A DNA stretch of 11,764 nt from JBCCRH01 sp039208045 (GTDB taxonomy: Bacteria; Bacteroidota; Bacteroidia; Chitinophagales; Saprospiraceae): positions 1 to 11,764 of the forward strand of contig JBCCRH010000168.1 of NCBI GenBank assembly GCA_039208045.1. The letters are read 5' to 3'. A program made the position numbers and the translations under genes. This document shows positions 1 to 7,589 of the stretch, in pieces (positions within the stretch are counted from its first letter, which is position 1; each line of letters begins with the position of its first letter). Below the pieces are notes generated by a model, which was given only the letters and a program-made list of their open reading frames with translations, searched no databases and was not told the DNA's origin.

Positions 1-67
1 CCCTCCGCCCCCCCTTTCCTCCGTCCTCCCTTCCCCCGTCCTGCTTCCCCTCCGTCCTCCTTCCCTC
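1..67. repeat. Degenerate polypyrimidine tandem repeat, 15-16 bp period
   Basis: This stretch is almost entirely C and T on the + strand. CCGTCC recurs at 21, 36 and 52, and a related CCGCCC begins at 5, giving about four degenerate units of 15-16 bp. The tract ends at the stop codon (68-70) of the minus-strand membrane protein gene, so it would form a G/A-rich 3' tail on that transcript. The array may continue left of the window. No gene is visible here. Function is unknown; it could be a slippage-prone low-complexity tract or an RNA 3'-end element. Confidence 0.75.
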
Positions 68-1462
68 CTACTCCCCCTGCACAAACCGCACCTCCCGATC
101 CACAATTCCCCAAAAAAAGAGCAATTTCCCAGTCGTTTCGGATTGCTCCGGGGAAATAGTGAGGCCCCAGGCCCAAAGTGGACAAGTAGCAGGAAGAGAT
201 ACAACCTCGGCGGTGCTCTGACTCAATTGCTGTAACAAATTTCGTTCGCAAGCGTTTGCGTGAAGGCCATTAAAATCAGCTAAGGTGAAGATAATTAGGA
301 ATAAACCGATGGCAGATAGGTATATAGCGCGCCTGTAGCTTTTTAAGAGGGGCAGTATATACCAGCAGCTCCGCCCTAGCGCCCAGAATAAGCCTAAGGT
401 GACCGGGATGAGGGTATCGTGGCGGAGAATATTAGGGCGGTAGTCCCGATAACCACCTAGAGGTAGGGCCATAAGGTAGACGAAGAGTACGAGTGCCAAG
501 CCAAGGAAGAGCCACTGGTCTTGGAGGAGGAACTGCCTTTGGCGATACAGCAGTCCAGCATTGATGAGTAAAAAGGATAGGATCAAGGGCAGGCCTAGCT
601 TGGAACTAAGCAAGAAGAGCACAGCACTACCCATGCGGCGGAGTGCTTCGGGATAAGCTAAGGCTTGTTGGTTTTCTGCATTAAACTGCCCAAGGTAGAA
701 GGAATATAAACACAAGAACCATAGCGCTACTAAGAGAATATTTTGGGCAATCCCTAGCTTTTTGCGCAAAGCAAACAATACAAGTGGGCTGCTAAGTAAT
801 ACGAGTGGTGCTACCAAAGGGCCACTGAATGGTAGATAGAGGATTAGAGGGCATAACAAAGCGTACCTGTGCCACGACCATTGATAATCATCCAACTGAT
901 AACTTCGGTAAAAGGGCCAGAGGAAGAAGAGAAATAACAAGATCGGGATACCATAAAAGGACAGGTAGGTGGGGGAGCCCGCAATGACGCCGATGGTATC
1001 GTAATAGCCGTAGGCTTGAAAGAGGGCAGAGCAAAAGAGTAGAGTCCCCAAAAACGCTAAGGGTTGCCGAGCAATCCCCCCTAAAATGTAACAACTGAGC
1101 AGAAGGATGTAGCCTAGATGCACGGCCATTTTCAAGAGGGTAGCACTTAGGTAAATGCTTTCCATAGGCGACACGAAATGCTGTATCCAAAAGGGTACAG
1201 TCTTAAAGTAGACCGCTAGACTTTTGTGGGCAAAGTAGCGGTTGGTACCCACATAGCGTTCCCCTTCGAAGATGGCTTTGAAGCCAAAGGGCTCTTCCAA
1301 GATAGTAGCGTTACGCGCATCAGGAAGAACTAGGGCTGTTAAGTCTCCGCCGATAGGTTGGTGGTGGTATTGCAGGCATGACCAGCTTAAATCGACCAAT
1401 AAGAGCACGAGCAGTACGGCTTTTATCAAAAGCTGATATTGGGAATGCCGTGCTTTTGCCAT
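68..1462 (-). CDS. Multi-pass inner-membrane protein of unknown function (464 aa)
   Basis: I do not recognise a named family. The protein starts with a short basic stretch and a hydrophobic segment (about residues 11-29). A polar loop follows (about 31-100, containing GGDLTALVLPDAR). Many hydrophobic segments then lie between about 103 and 395, roughly 8-10 in total, and the tail after about 400 is soluble. A polar motif between two late membrane segments, GGYRDYRPNILRHDT (336-350), rich in Arg, Tyr and Asp, is the best candidate functional site. One N-terminal membrane segment followed by an extracytoplasmic loop and many helices loosely recalls GT-C-type polyprenyl-sugar glycosyltransferases, but I see no convincing DD/DE catalytic motif, so this is only a possibility. 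The ATG at 1460-1462 fits a Bacteroidota start without a Shine-Dalgarno. The gene is divergent from the protease gene, and a G-rich (sense) repeat follows its stop. Confidence 0.85.
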   Translation of the reverse strand: MAKARHSQYQLLIKAVLLVLLLVDLSWSCLQYHHQPIGGDLTALVLPDARNATILEEPFGFKAIFEGERYVGTNRYFAHKSLAVYFKTVPFWIQHFVSPMESIYLSATLLKMAVHLGYILLLSCYILGGIARQPLAFLGTLLFCSALFQAYGYYDTIGVIAGSPTYLSFYGIPILLFLFFLWPFYRSYQLDDYQWSWHRYALLCPLILYLPFSGPLVAPLVLLSSPLVLFALRKKLGIAQNILLVALWFLCLYSFYLGQFNAENQQALAYPEALRRMGSAVLFLLSSKLGLPLILSFLLINAGLLYRQRQFLLQDQWLFLGLALVLFVYLMALPLGGYRDYRPNILRHDTLIPVTLGLFWALGRSCWYILPLLKSYRRAIYLSAIGLFLIIFTLADFNGLHANACERNLLQQLSQSTAEVVSLPATCPLWAWGLTISPEQSETTGKLLFFWGIVDREVRFVQGE

Positions 1463-1617
1463 CGCTTAGGAGTTAGATTTTGGGTCGATACTCAATGGCT
1501 GATGAAGGTAAAAAAACATTCACTACTAACACAAAAAATATCGAGCTTGGTAACAAACAGCATAGTAAGCTGCATAAAAAGATGATAATAACCTCATCAA
1601 TCAGAAAACAGTTAACC
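1463..1617. other. Divergent intergenic region between the membrane protein and protease genes
   Basis: This 155-bp A/T-rich gap must hold the promoters of both divergent genes. I found no exact TAnnTTTG element in either orientation. Near misses with one extra spacer base are TAGATTTTG at 1474-1482 (+) and, on the minus strand, TATTTTTTG at 1532-1540. Neither has a well-spaced TTG box upstream, so I do not call a promoter. The protease reading frame is open through most of the gap, from 1480, but the sequence there looks non-coding. Confidence 0.5.
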
Positions 1618-4290
1618 ATGAGATCATTTCTTAATATCCTTTCCTTAGGTATCCTTCTCTTTTTCTTGAGTGCTTGTGATCCGATTAATTCTACATCAGA
1701 TAATACTCAGGATGGCGCTCCGCCTGCTGAGCTTAGCCCTAAAGAAGAAAAAGAGTACCTACAACTTGCCATAGAAGAGATCAAACAACAAAGTAAAGGC
1801 CCCAAAGAAGTAGAGAACGAATTTTCGGACGATAATGGCCAGCCTATCAAAGAGCCTTCCATGAGTGTAGACCCACCAGAAGGAGCAGCCAATTATCCAA
1901 AGCTGCAAGAAGCCGATTTTATTAGCGTAAGCGCAAAAGATGAACGTATCCGAAGAGAGCAACCCAAGGCAAAAGCAGAACTCAGCCCACAACCACCAGT
2001 GGATGGCAATTGGCGGAACTTGGGCTTTGCCTCCGAGCGTTTCCAACCAACAACGAAAATCGACCCCAGGCTACTTGCCGCACGCGATAAAATTACCAAC
2101 CGAAACTTCACCTACGGATTTGTTATTCTCAATGAGTACCTATCAAAGGCTACCCAAAAGCAACTCGCCAACTTGAATGTGACTATTTTAGGAAAACATG
2201 CCTCTGCCTATAAAGCAAAATTACCCCTAGAGAAAGATCAATTAGAGACGATTGCTAATCTTCCTTTTGTAGAATGGATTGGCTATGCTACGACCACCCA
2301 AAAAACAGCCTCCAATCTCAAAGCGATTCTAAAAAAGTTTGATAAAGAAATCAACGAAGTACCCGTAGTTCTGAATCTTTTTGATAATCAAGAAGCGTTG
2401 GAGAAATTGGCCACTAGTGAATTGAAAGAACTGGAAATTACACTCGGAAGTTATGATCAGGATTTGCAGGCGTATGCTGCTATTGTACCCATCAATGTGT
2501 TGGAGCAATTGCTTGCAAAAGACTTTGTACTCTATGTAGAGTTTGAAGGAATATCAGGTGGTAGCCACGACCAAAGCATGGGAGCTATCGGAGCCGATTA
2601 TATCCGAATTGGGGGCAGCGGCAGACGGTTCTCCGGCTCATCAGTAGTCATGGGGATTATGGATACAGGTTTTATGCTGGGTAGCAGTGCGGAAACTCGT
2701 CATCAGGATATGAATAAAAACGGATGTGGCCGTAATTTCACTACTGATGCAGCAGGTGTATGGGATGATGAGCACGATCATGGCACACATGTCTTAGGTA
2801 CCATCACGGGTACAGGAACAGCAGACCCTAGGTATAAGGGTGTAGCTACAGGATTAGGGCGGACAGGTTCAACTCGGATCAGAGCCGCTAAAATTTGGAG
2901 AAGTAACAATAGAGGACTTAATGCTTGGATGCGCGATGCGATGGATTATTTTGATGATAACTCCAGCTGTGGTAGTGGAAAACCATCTATCGTCAACGTG
3001 AGTGGTGGAGCTTCAGGCACTGCTATGGTCGGCACCGACGCAGAATCTAGAAAATTAGATGCTAAAGTCTGGGATGAGAAACAAGCCTATATCGTTTGTA
3101 GTGGCAATAATGGCCCTACGGCACAATCTATCTGGTCACCTGGTGTCGCAAAAAATGCACTAACGGTAGGAAACGTTCGTGGTAGTGGCTTCCAGACCAC
3201 CGGAGATATTGCCAACAACAGCAGCCGAGGTGCCACTGGCGATGGCCGGATGAAACCCAATCTAGTCGCCGTGGGTAGTTCTATTACTTCCGTAAATGCT
3301 GGTACTACCAATGGCTATAGAGATATGAGTGGATGTAGCATGGCCACCCCGCATGTTTCAGGCTTAGCTGCAACTATTCTGGAGCACTACCCTGTTTTCA
3401 AAAATAGGCCTTATTTACTTAGAGCACACCTGATGGCTACTTCTATCTTGCACGACGATACAACGATGCCCTCCAATAATACGGGTTTCAGTAGTAGAAA
3501 TAACTATGGTATGGGCCGAGTATCGAGCTATGTTTCGCATTGGGCGCGCGGTGGCCGAGACGGCTGGAATACTTATTGGGGAACTCGATCTATCAGCCGC
3601 AACAATTGGGGCTATCGAGACATCGAAGTACCAGAAAATGCAGATCGATTGGTAGTCGTAATGACCTGGGATGAACCTGCGGCAAGCTCAGGAGCGAGCG
3701 AAGCAGTAACTAATGACTTAGATCTATGGATCGACCGTGGAGCAGATGCTGATTCCGATAATAAAGGGCAAGGCGGAGAATGGGCCTCTCAATCAAGTAT
3801 CGATAATGTGGAGTATGTAATCATCGATCGCCCCCGAGCAGGCAAATATCGGCTCAAAATTGTCAATTGGGATGTTTCTGAGGAAGGAGTTCGCGCGGCG
3901 GTTGTAGCTACTGTTATTAAAGGTGATCCAACTCCTAATATCAAGCTGGATGCTTCCTTACATGCAGGCAACACCTCTGTAGGCTCCACCATAAAAATCA
4001 CGACTTCCGTTTCGAATCCCTCTTACATTGCATCTGGCGTATTCTTAGAGCGCCTGAATATTCCAAGTGGGCTCACCTTTGTAGATGTCACCGCAAAAAG
4101 TAAGGATAATATCACCTACACTTTCAATGGAAGCGGCCTAAGTATGGGGAATATTGTTGCCAAAGACACCCGTTCAGCAGTCTGGACGTTCCGAGTAAAC
4201 TCCACAGTTCCCCAAACCGTGAATTTTAGGGCGTGGTCAGAGAATGGCGGCACGGAGATGGCTACCGTGACGGTTAATGCAGTTCCGTAG
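1618..4290 (+). CDS. S8 (subtilisin-like) serine protease, predicted lipoprotein with duplicated prodomain (890 aa)
   Basis: A secreted endopeptidase, predicted to be lipid-anchored in the cell envelope. The start at 1618 is chosen because it gives a textbook lipoprotein signal (MRSFLNILSLGILLFFLSAC, Cys20 acylated). The frame is open upstream, with ATGs at 1495 and 1582 and a TTG at 1480, but those would bury the signal. An acidic, low-complexity linker spans about 21-130. Two successive inhibitor-I9-like segments follow (about 164-228 and 247-311), each with a beta/alpha pattern ending in a 'V..YVE' or 'V.WIG' strand. The catalytic domain (about 340-600) has Asp349 (GIMDTG), His388 (DHGTHV), oxyanion Asn497 (SGNNG) and Ser574 (GCSMATPHVSG), so it should be active. 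Thr before Ser-Met is replaced by Cys573. About 640-768 resembles a beta-sandwich P/PPC-like domain (NDLDLWID at 699-706), and 774-890 a DUF11-like Ig domain. There is no T9SS tail. Substrate unknown. Confidence 0.93.
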   Translation: MRSFLNILSLGILLFFLSACDPINSTSDNTQDGAPPAELSPKEEKEYLQLAIEEIKQQSKGPKEVENEFSDDNGQPIKEPSMSVDPPEGAANYPKLQEADFISVSAKDERIRREQPKAKAELSPQPPVDGNWRNLGFASERFQPTTKIDPRLLAARDKITNRNFTYGFVILNEYLSKATQKQLANLNVTILGKHASAYKAKLPLEKDQLETIANLPFVEWIGYATTTQKTASNLKAILKKFDKEINEVPVVLNLFDNQEALEKLATSELKELEITLGSYDQDLQAYAAIVPINVLEQLLAKDFVLYVEFEGISGGSHDQSMGAIGADYIRIGGSGRRFSGSSVVMGIMDTGFMLGSSAETRHQDMNKNGCGRNFTTDAAGVWDDEHDHGTHVLGTITGTGTADPRYKGVATGLGRTGSTRIRAAKIWRSNNRGLNAWMRDAMDYFDDNSSCGSGKPSIVNVSGGASGTAMVGTDAESRKLDAKVWDEKQAYIVCSGNNGPTAQSIWSPGVAKNALTVGNVRGSGFQTTGDIANNSSRGATGDGRMKPNLVAVGSSITSVNAGTTNGYRDMSGCSMATPHVSGLAATILEHYPVFKNRPYLLRAHLMATSILHDDTTMPSNNTGFSSRNNYGMGRVSSYVSHWARGGRDGWNTYWGTRSISRNNWGYRDIEVPENADRLVVVMTWDEPAASSGASEAVTNDLDLWIDRGADADSDNKGQGGEWASQSSIDNVEYVIIDRPRAGKYRLKIVNWDVSEEGVRAAVVATVIKGDPTPNIKLDASLHAGNTSVGSTIKITTSVSNPSYIASGVFLERLNIPSGLTFVDVTAKSKDNITYTFNGSGLSMGNIVAKDTRSAVWTFRVNSTVPQTVNFRAWSENGGTEMATVTVNAVP

Positions 4291-4301
4291 AGGAAGGAGA
4301 T

Positions 4302-4472
4302 AGTTGAGGGGTTTGGGGGTTTGAGAGTTTAGGAGTAAATCTTACACTCTCAAACCCCTAAACCCCCAAATCCCTAAACCCTTAAACTCCTAAACCCCCA
4401 AACTCCTCCCCTCAAATCCCTAAACCCCCAAATCCCTCAACCCTCAAACGCCCAAACCCCTCAACCCCCAAA
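4302..4472. repeat. Degenerate 8-bp telomere-like array with a strand-polarity switch
   Basis: The convergent gap is filled by octamer repeats. From 4346 to 4472 the + strand reads about 16 units of the type ACCCCTAA/ACCCCCAA/ATCCCTAA, with one unit about 2 bp short near 4402-4412. From about 4304 to 4337 the same units run in the opposite orientation (TTTGGGGG, TTTGAGAG, TTTAGGAG). The G-rich strand therefore switches at about 4338-4345, so both converging genes are followed by G-rich sense sequence. The array begins at the stop codon (4473-4475) of the minus-strand gene and about 12 bp after the protease stop. Runs of 3-5 G separated by TTT or TT could form G-quadruplexes. It is not a true telomere: it is interstitial and degenerate. 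Confidence 0.9.
4308..4366. terminator. Strong stem-loop between convergent genes, possible bidirectional terminator
   Basis: The arms 4308-4328 and 4346-4366 are complementary at 20 of 21 positions. The single exception would be a G-U wobble in the + strand RNA. The loop is 17 nt (4329-4345). The hairpin sits at the polarity switch of the octamer array, 17 bp after the protease stop codon. There is no T-tract on either side, so it is not a classical intrinsic terminator. Its place between convergent genes suggests 3'-end formation or a transcription barrier. Other array units could pair in slipped registers. Confidence 0.5.
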
Positions 4473-7400
4473 CTATCCTCCTCCGTCCATTTTTACAAAT
4501 CGTTGTACAACGCGCTGATTACCACTTACCAACTGAAGATAATACACCCCATTAGGCCAGTCTTGGCAGTTCAGTTGGAAGTTGCGCTGGTCCGTATCGA
4601 TAACGTAAGTGGCTTGTAATTGCCCTTGGCTGTTCAGGATATGCAATGGAGTAGGTGCACTCAATGGCTGGAAGGAAAGCGTAACTTCTGACCGCGCAGG
4701 ATTAGGGAAAACAGAAAAGTCATTAGACGCCAGGGAGACCACTTCTACAGGGGAAAAACTGCTCTTTCCGTCAAAATCGATTTGCTGAATTCGATAGTAG
4801 TTTGGGCCACTGGCAGGCACTTGATGAACAAACTCGTAGCGCGTCGTCTGTGTGGTATTGCCTGCGCCAGGTAGTTGCCCGATACTGGTGTACTGCCTAC
4901 CATCTGTACTGTGTTGGATATCGAAATAGTCATTATCAATCTCAGTGGCGGTAGCCCAGCTAAGTTGTACCGATGCGTTTTCAGTAGCTTGGGCGCTGAA
5001 GTAGAGCCACTCTACCGGCAAGATAATTGGGCAAGGATCACCGGGTGGATTTGGATCAATTACGGTTACAAGGGTCGTACAGCTACTACTATTGCTAGAG
5101 AGGTCTCTGGCGGTGAGCCGAATGGTCTGCTCGCCTACATCAGCACAAGTGAGGAGCGTCCTGGAAAGCTGTAACTGGGGCGTGCAGTTATCGGTAGAGC
5201 CATTATCAATCATTCCCGGTTCGAGGACAAACTGCCCGCTCTCATCCAAGTCGATGGATAGGTTAGGAATGCAGTTAGCTACCGGTTGTGTCACATCGGT
5301 AATTATTACTGTTGTCGTGCAGCTTTCTGTAGTACCATCAGCTAGCTGAATGGTGGCTGTTACTTGGTTGACTCCGAGATTGGTACAGTCTAAAGGAGAC
5401 TGATCAGGCAAGAGCGCTCCCGATGAGCAAGCATCCAGAGTGCCCGTAAAAACCTCTGAAAACTGCAATGGATATTGCCCATCGGCATTTAAGTTCACTT
5501 GAATACCTGGTCGACAGGATACCACCGTTGGGCTTACTGGTGACTCGACAGTAACAGGAACCGTACAAGTGGTGCTCAGATTACCGGCTGCATCTAACAC
5601 GCTGAAATCTACTAAAGCTGGAGCACCTACATCACTGCAACCAAAATTCGTTCGACTAGCAATGTAGCTCAAACTAGCACTACAGTTATCAGTAGAGCCA
5701 TTATCCAACTCAACAGGCGTAATACTAGCTTGGCCGCTTGCATCCAAAGTAACCGTATAGAAATCTTTGCAGACCACCGTAGGAGCAGCCGCATCCGTAA
5801 TGGTCACGGTAGACGTACAACTTCTTACTTGCCCCACGGAGTTAGTAGCCGTCAAAGTAACCGTTTCTACCCCAGAGCAAGTAAAGGTTGTTTGAGAAAG
5901 CTGCTGATCAACGATAGTAAAGCAATTGCTAAAGGTGCCGTCATCTAGATCAGCAGGAGTTAGCGGAGTGGCATTGGCGGTTACGCTATAACTGATATTT
6001 TTACATCTAGCGACAAAGCTATCCTCCACCGTTACCGTTGCCGTACAAACATCAGTATTTCCACCAGCATCATTAACAGTAAGTGTAACAGTATTCACTC
6101 CTACATCAGCACACGTAAAGGCCGTTTGGGAAAGCTGCAAACCCGTCACCGCACAATTATCAGAAGAACCACTGCTGATTTGTGTGGGTAATACAGTAGC
6201 CATACCCTGATTATCAAGTGTGACGCTTGTATTTTGACAACTAGCACTAGGGCTAATATTGTCGGACAAAGTCAAAGAAGTAGTACATTCAGAAGCTATT
6301 GATCCATCATTGGCCTGGATGAGATAGCGCAAACTTCCCACATTACCCGGTGTAGTAGGACAGTCAAAAGCATAGTTAAGCGGCGCTAGATCAATGGGAA
6401 TAGGGAAGCCAGCAGGCACGAAGAAGAGCGTAGTAGTAGCATCGCAAATAATATCTGAAGGGAACTCGAATAAGGCTTCTGGATCGAGGCTCGCCTGTCC
6501 CGCAGCATTTAGCTCTAGCGATACACTAGCAGGACAAACCGCACTAGCAGAGGGCACACGCGCGTCAATGCTAATAAAGCCCGCTACGGGGATATTCTGG
6601 CTTGCTCCGTCCACTCCTGCCACTAAATTTACATCGTAACGACCACGCAAGCTAGTGACATAACTGCCACCACCACCACCGCTAAACGTATTAGAGGAAG
6701 CGCCACCAGAGGCGCCACCCCCACCACCGCCAGCTGTTTGGCCAATAGCCCCACCACAAAAACCATTCCCTCCATTCGCTCGATTTCCTTTGGTACCCCC
6801 AGTGATAGCGATCTGACCAGGAGGCTCAAGTCTACAAAGGAAAGTACCTTGTGCAATGCTTCCAAAACCTATAGCAACCATATTGCGCCCTCCCTCGCCT
6901 TCAGCAGTGTCACAAAGAAAAGAAGCCCCTACACGGGCGTTAGTAGAAAAACCTGCGCAGCCACCATTCACCCCACCACTTTGGGGGCCAGAGCTACCAC
7001 CATTCACCCCAGCAAGTCCTCCCTTACCATTCCGAAAAACATTGGCCACCGGTCTAGACCCGCCACCGCCGCCACCGGCCGTAGCAAGCACCAACCACTC
7101 ATTGGCTACCACCAGTGCATCGCGATAGATAATCGCAGAAGCACCACCGCCACCACCATATACCCCTGTCGGACTAGGCGCGCATCCGCGATCCCTATTC
7201 TGCCCAGGCTGCCCCGTGTATACCCGAATAATCCCCCCTACCTTCAGGCTATTCGCATTGGTCATATCATCAGAAACAGGAAACGTAACCTCCACTAAGG
7301 CACCCGTTCCACCACGCACACGCGTGTCACAAGTACCCCCATCCAAGCGGGCATTTCCACCTTCCCCTCCTCTCAGGCGAAGCTTGATTTGGGTAACCCC

Positions 7401-7541
7401 AGCTCCAATGACATAATCACCAGGATTTAAGCCCTGAGTAATAAAAAAATCATCACAGTTGATGGTAGTTTGTCCATAGCTTTGTTGTACTGTCCCAAAT
7501 AAAAACACTAAAAAATACGTAAAAAAGAAACGACCTTGCAT
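4473..7541 (-). CDS. T9SS-secreted surface protein: ALK-like glycine-rich domain, HYR-like repeats, FN3-like domain (1022 aa)
   Basis: A large secreted, probably surface-attached or released adhesin-like protein with no enzymatic motif. The signal peptide is residues 1-24 (hydrophobic core, cleavage near SYG-Q). A glycine-rich domain spans about 28-326, with G5/G6 runs at 129-133, 156-161, 271-276 and 288-292 and seven cysteines; its layout recalls the polyglycine domain of animal ALK/LTK receptors (Pfam ALK/LTK glycine-rich). Six cysteine repeats follow, at about 332-428, 434-507, 511-583, 588-665, 672-748 and 754-828. Each has four Cys; the last five share a C...DNC...TCADVG...C pattern, as in Bacteroidota HYR-like domains. 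About 842-936 is FN3-like (LPVEWLYFSA...NYYRIQQIDFDGK). 941-1022 is a type A sorting domain (FSVFPNPA...NGVYYLQLVSG...VQRFVK), so export is by the type IX system. The ATG at 7539-7541 has an A-rich leader rather than a Shine-Dalgarno. Confidence 0.92.
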   Translation of the reverse strand: MQGRFFFTYFLVFLFGTVQQSYGQTTINCDDFFITQGLNPGDYVIGAGVTQIKLRLRGGEGGNARLDGGTCDTRVRGGTGALVEVTFPVSDDMTNANSLKVGGIIRVYTGQPGQNRDRGCAPSPTGVYGGGGGASAIIYRDALVVANEWLVLATAGGGGGGSRPVANVFRNGKGGLAGVNGGSSGPQSGGVNGGCAGFSTNARVGASFLCDTAEGEGGRNMVAIGFGSIAQGTFLCRLEPPGQIAITGGTKGNRANGGNGFCGGAIGQTAGGGGGGASGGASSNTFSGGGGGSYVTSLRGRYDVNLVAGVDGASQNIPVAGFISIDARVPSASAVCPASVSLELNAAGQASLDPEALFEFPSDIICDATTTLFFVPAGFPIPIDLAPLNYAFDCPTTPGNVGSLRYLIQANDGSIASECTTSLTLSDNISPSASCQNTSVTLDNQGMATVLPTQISSGSSDNCAVTGLQLSQTAFTCADVGVNTVTLTVNDAGGNTDVCTATVTVEDSFVARCKNISYSVTANATPLTPADLDDGTFSNCFTIVDQQLSQTTFTCSGVETVTLTATNSVGQVRSCTSTVTITDAAAPTVVCKDFYTVTLDASGQASITPVELDNGSTDNCSASLSYIASRTNFGCSDVGAPALVDFSVLDAAGNLSTTCTVPVTVESPVSPTVVSCRPGIQVNLNADGQYPLQFSEVFTGTLDACSSGALLPDQSPLDCTNLGVNQVTATIQLADGTTESCTTTVIITDVTQPVANCIPNLSIDLDESGQFVLEPGMIDNGSTDNCTPQLQLSRTLLTCADVGEQTIRLTARDLSSNSSSCTTLVTVIDPNPPGDPCPIILPVEWLYFSAQATENASVQLSWATATEIDNDYFDIQHSTDGRQYTSIGQLPGAGNTTQTTRYEFVHQVPASGPNYYRIQQIDFDGKSSFSPVEVVSLASNDFSVFPNPARSEVTLSFQPLSAPTPLHILNSQGQLQATYVIDTDQRNFQLNCQDWPNGVYYLQLVSGNQRVVQRFVKMDGGG

Positions 7542-7562
7542 AACCTATATTTGTTTAGGCAG

Positions 7563-7570
7563 CAAAATTA
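7563..7570 (-). promoter_or_regulatory. Putative Bacteroidota -7 promoter element (TAATTTTG)
   Basis: On the minus strand TAATTTTG is an exact match to the TAnnTTTG -7 element of Bacteroidota sigma factors. It lies 22-29 bp upstream of the ATG of the glycine-rich surface protein and would give a short leader. No TTG appears at the usual -33 spacing; the direct repeats at 7590-7627 lie there instead, as expected of an activator-dependent promoter. An 8-bp match with two free positions can arise by chance. Confidence 0.4.
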
Positions 7571-7589
7571 GAGGTAGGGAGTATTTGAC

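Noticed and set aside
1474..1482. TAGATTTTG as a -7 promoter element for the protease
   Set aside because: It has one extra base compared with TAnnTTTG, and the nearest TTG box upstream is only about 15 bp away, too close.
1480..1617. N-terminal extension of the protease from a TTG at 1480 or ATGs at 1495 and 1582
   Set aside because: The extension is polar and not protein-like, and would place the lipoprotein signal 12-46 residues inside the protein. The ATG at 1618 gives a normal signal with Cys at position 20.
1681..1725. Lipoprotein export signal after Cys20 directing the protease to the outer surface
   Set aside because: The residues after Cys (DPINSTSDNTQDG) are mildly acidic but do not clearly match a Bacteroidota surface-export motif, so surface versus periplasmic location is left open.
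4346..4472. A real telomere or chromosome end, or eukaryotic contamination
   Set aside because: The array is interstitial and degenerate, is flanked on both sides by bacterial genes (S8 lipoprotein and T9SS protein), and changes orientation within the gap.
4346..4472. CRISPR array
   Set aside because: Units are 8 bp with no unique spacers and no cas genes are nearby.
6738..7298. 186-residue + strand open frame opposite the glycine-rich domain
   Set aside because: It is the antisense of the Gly-rich coding sequence (CCACC runs read as Thr/Pro/His/Ser); no start context or family supports it.
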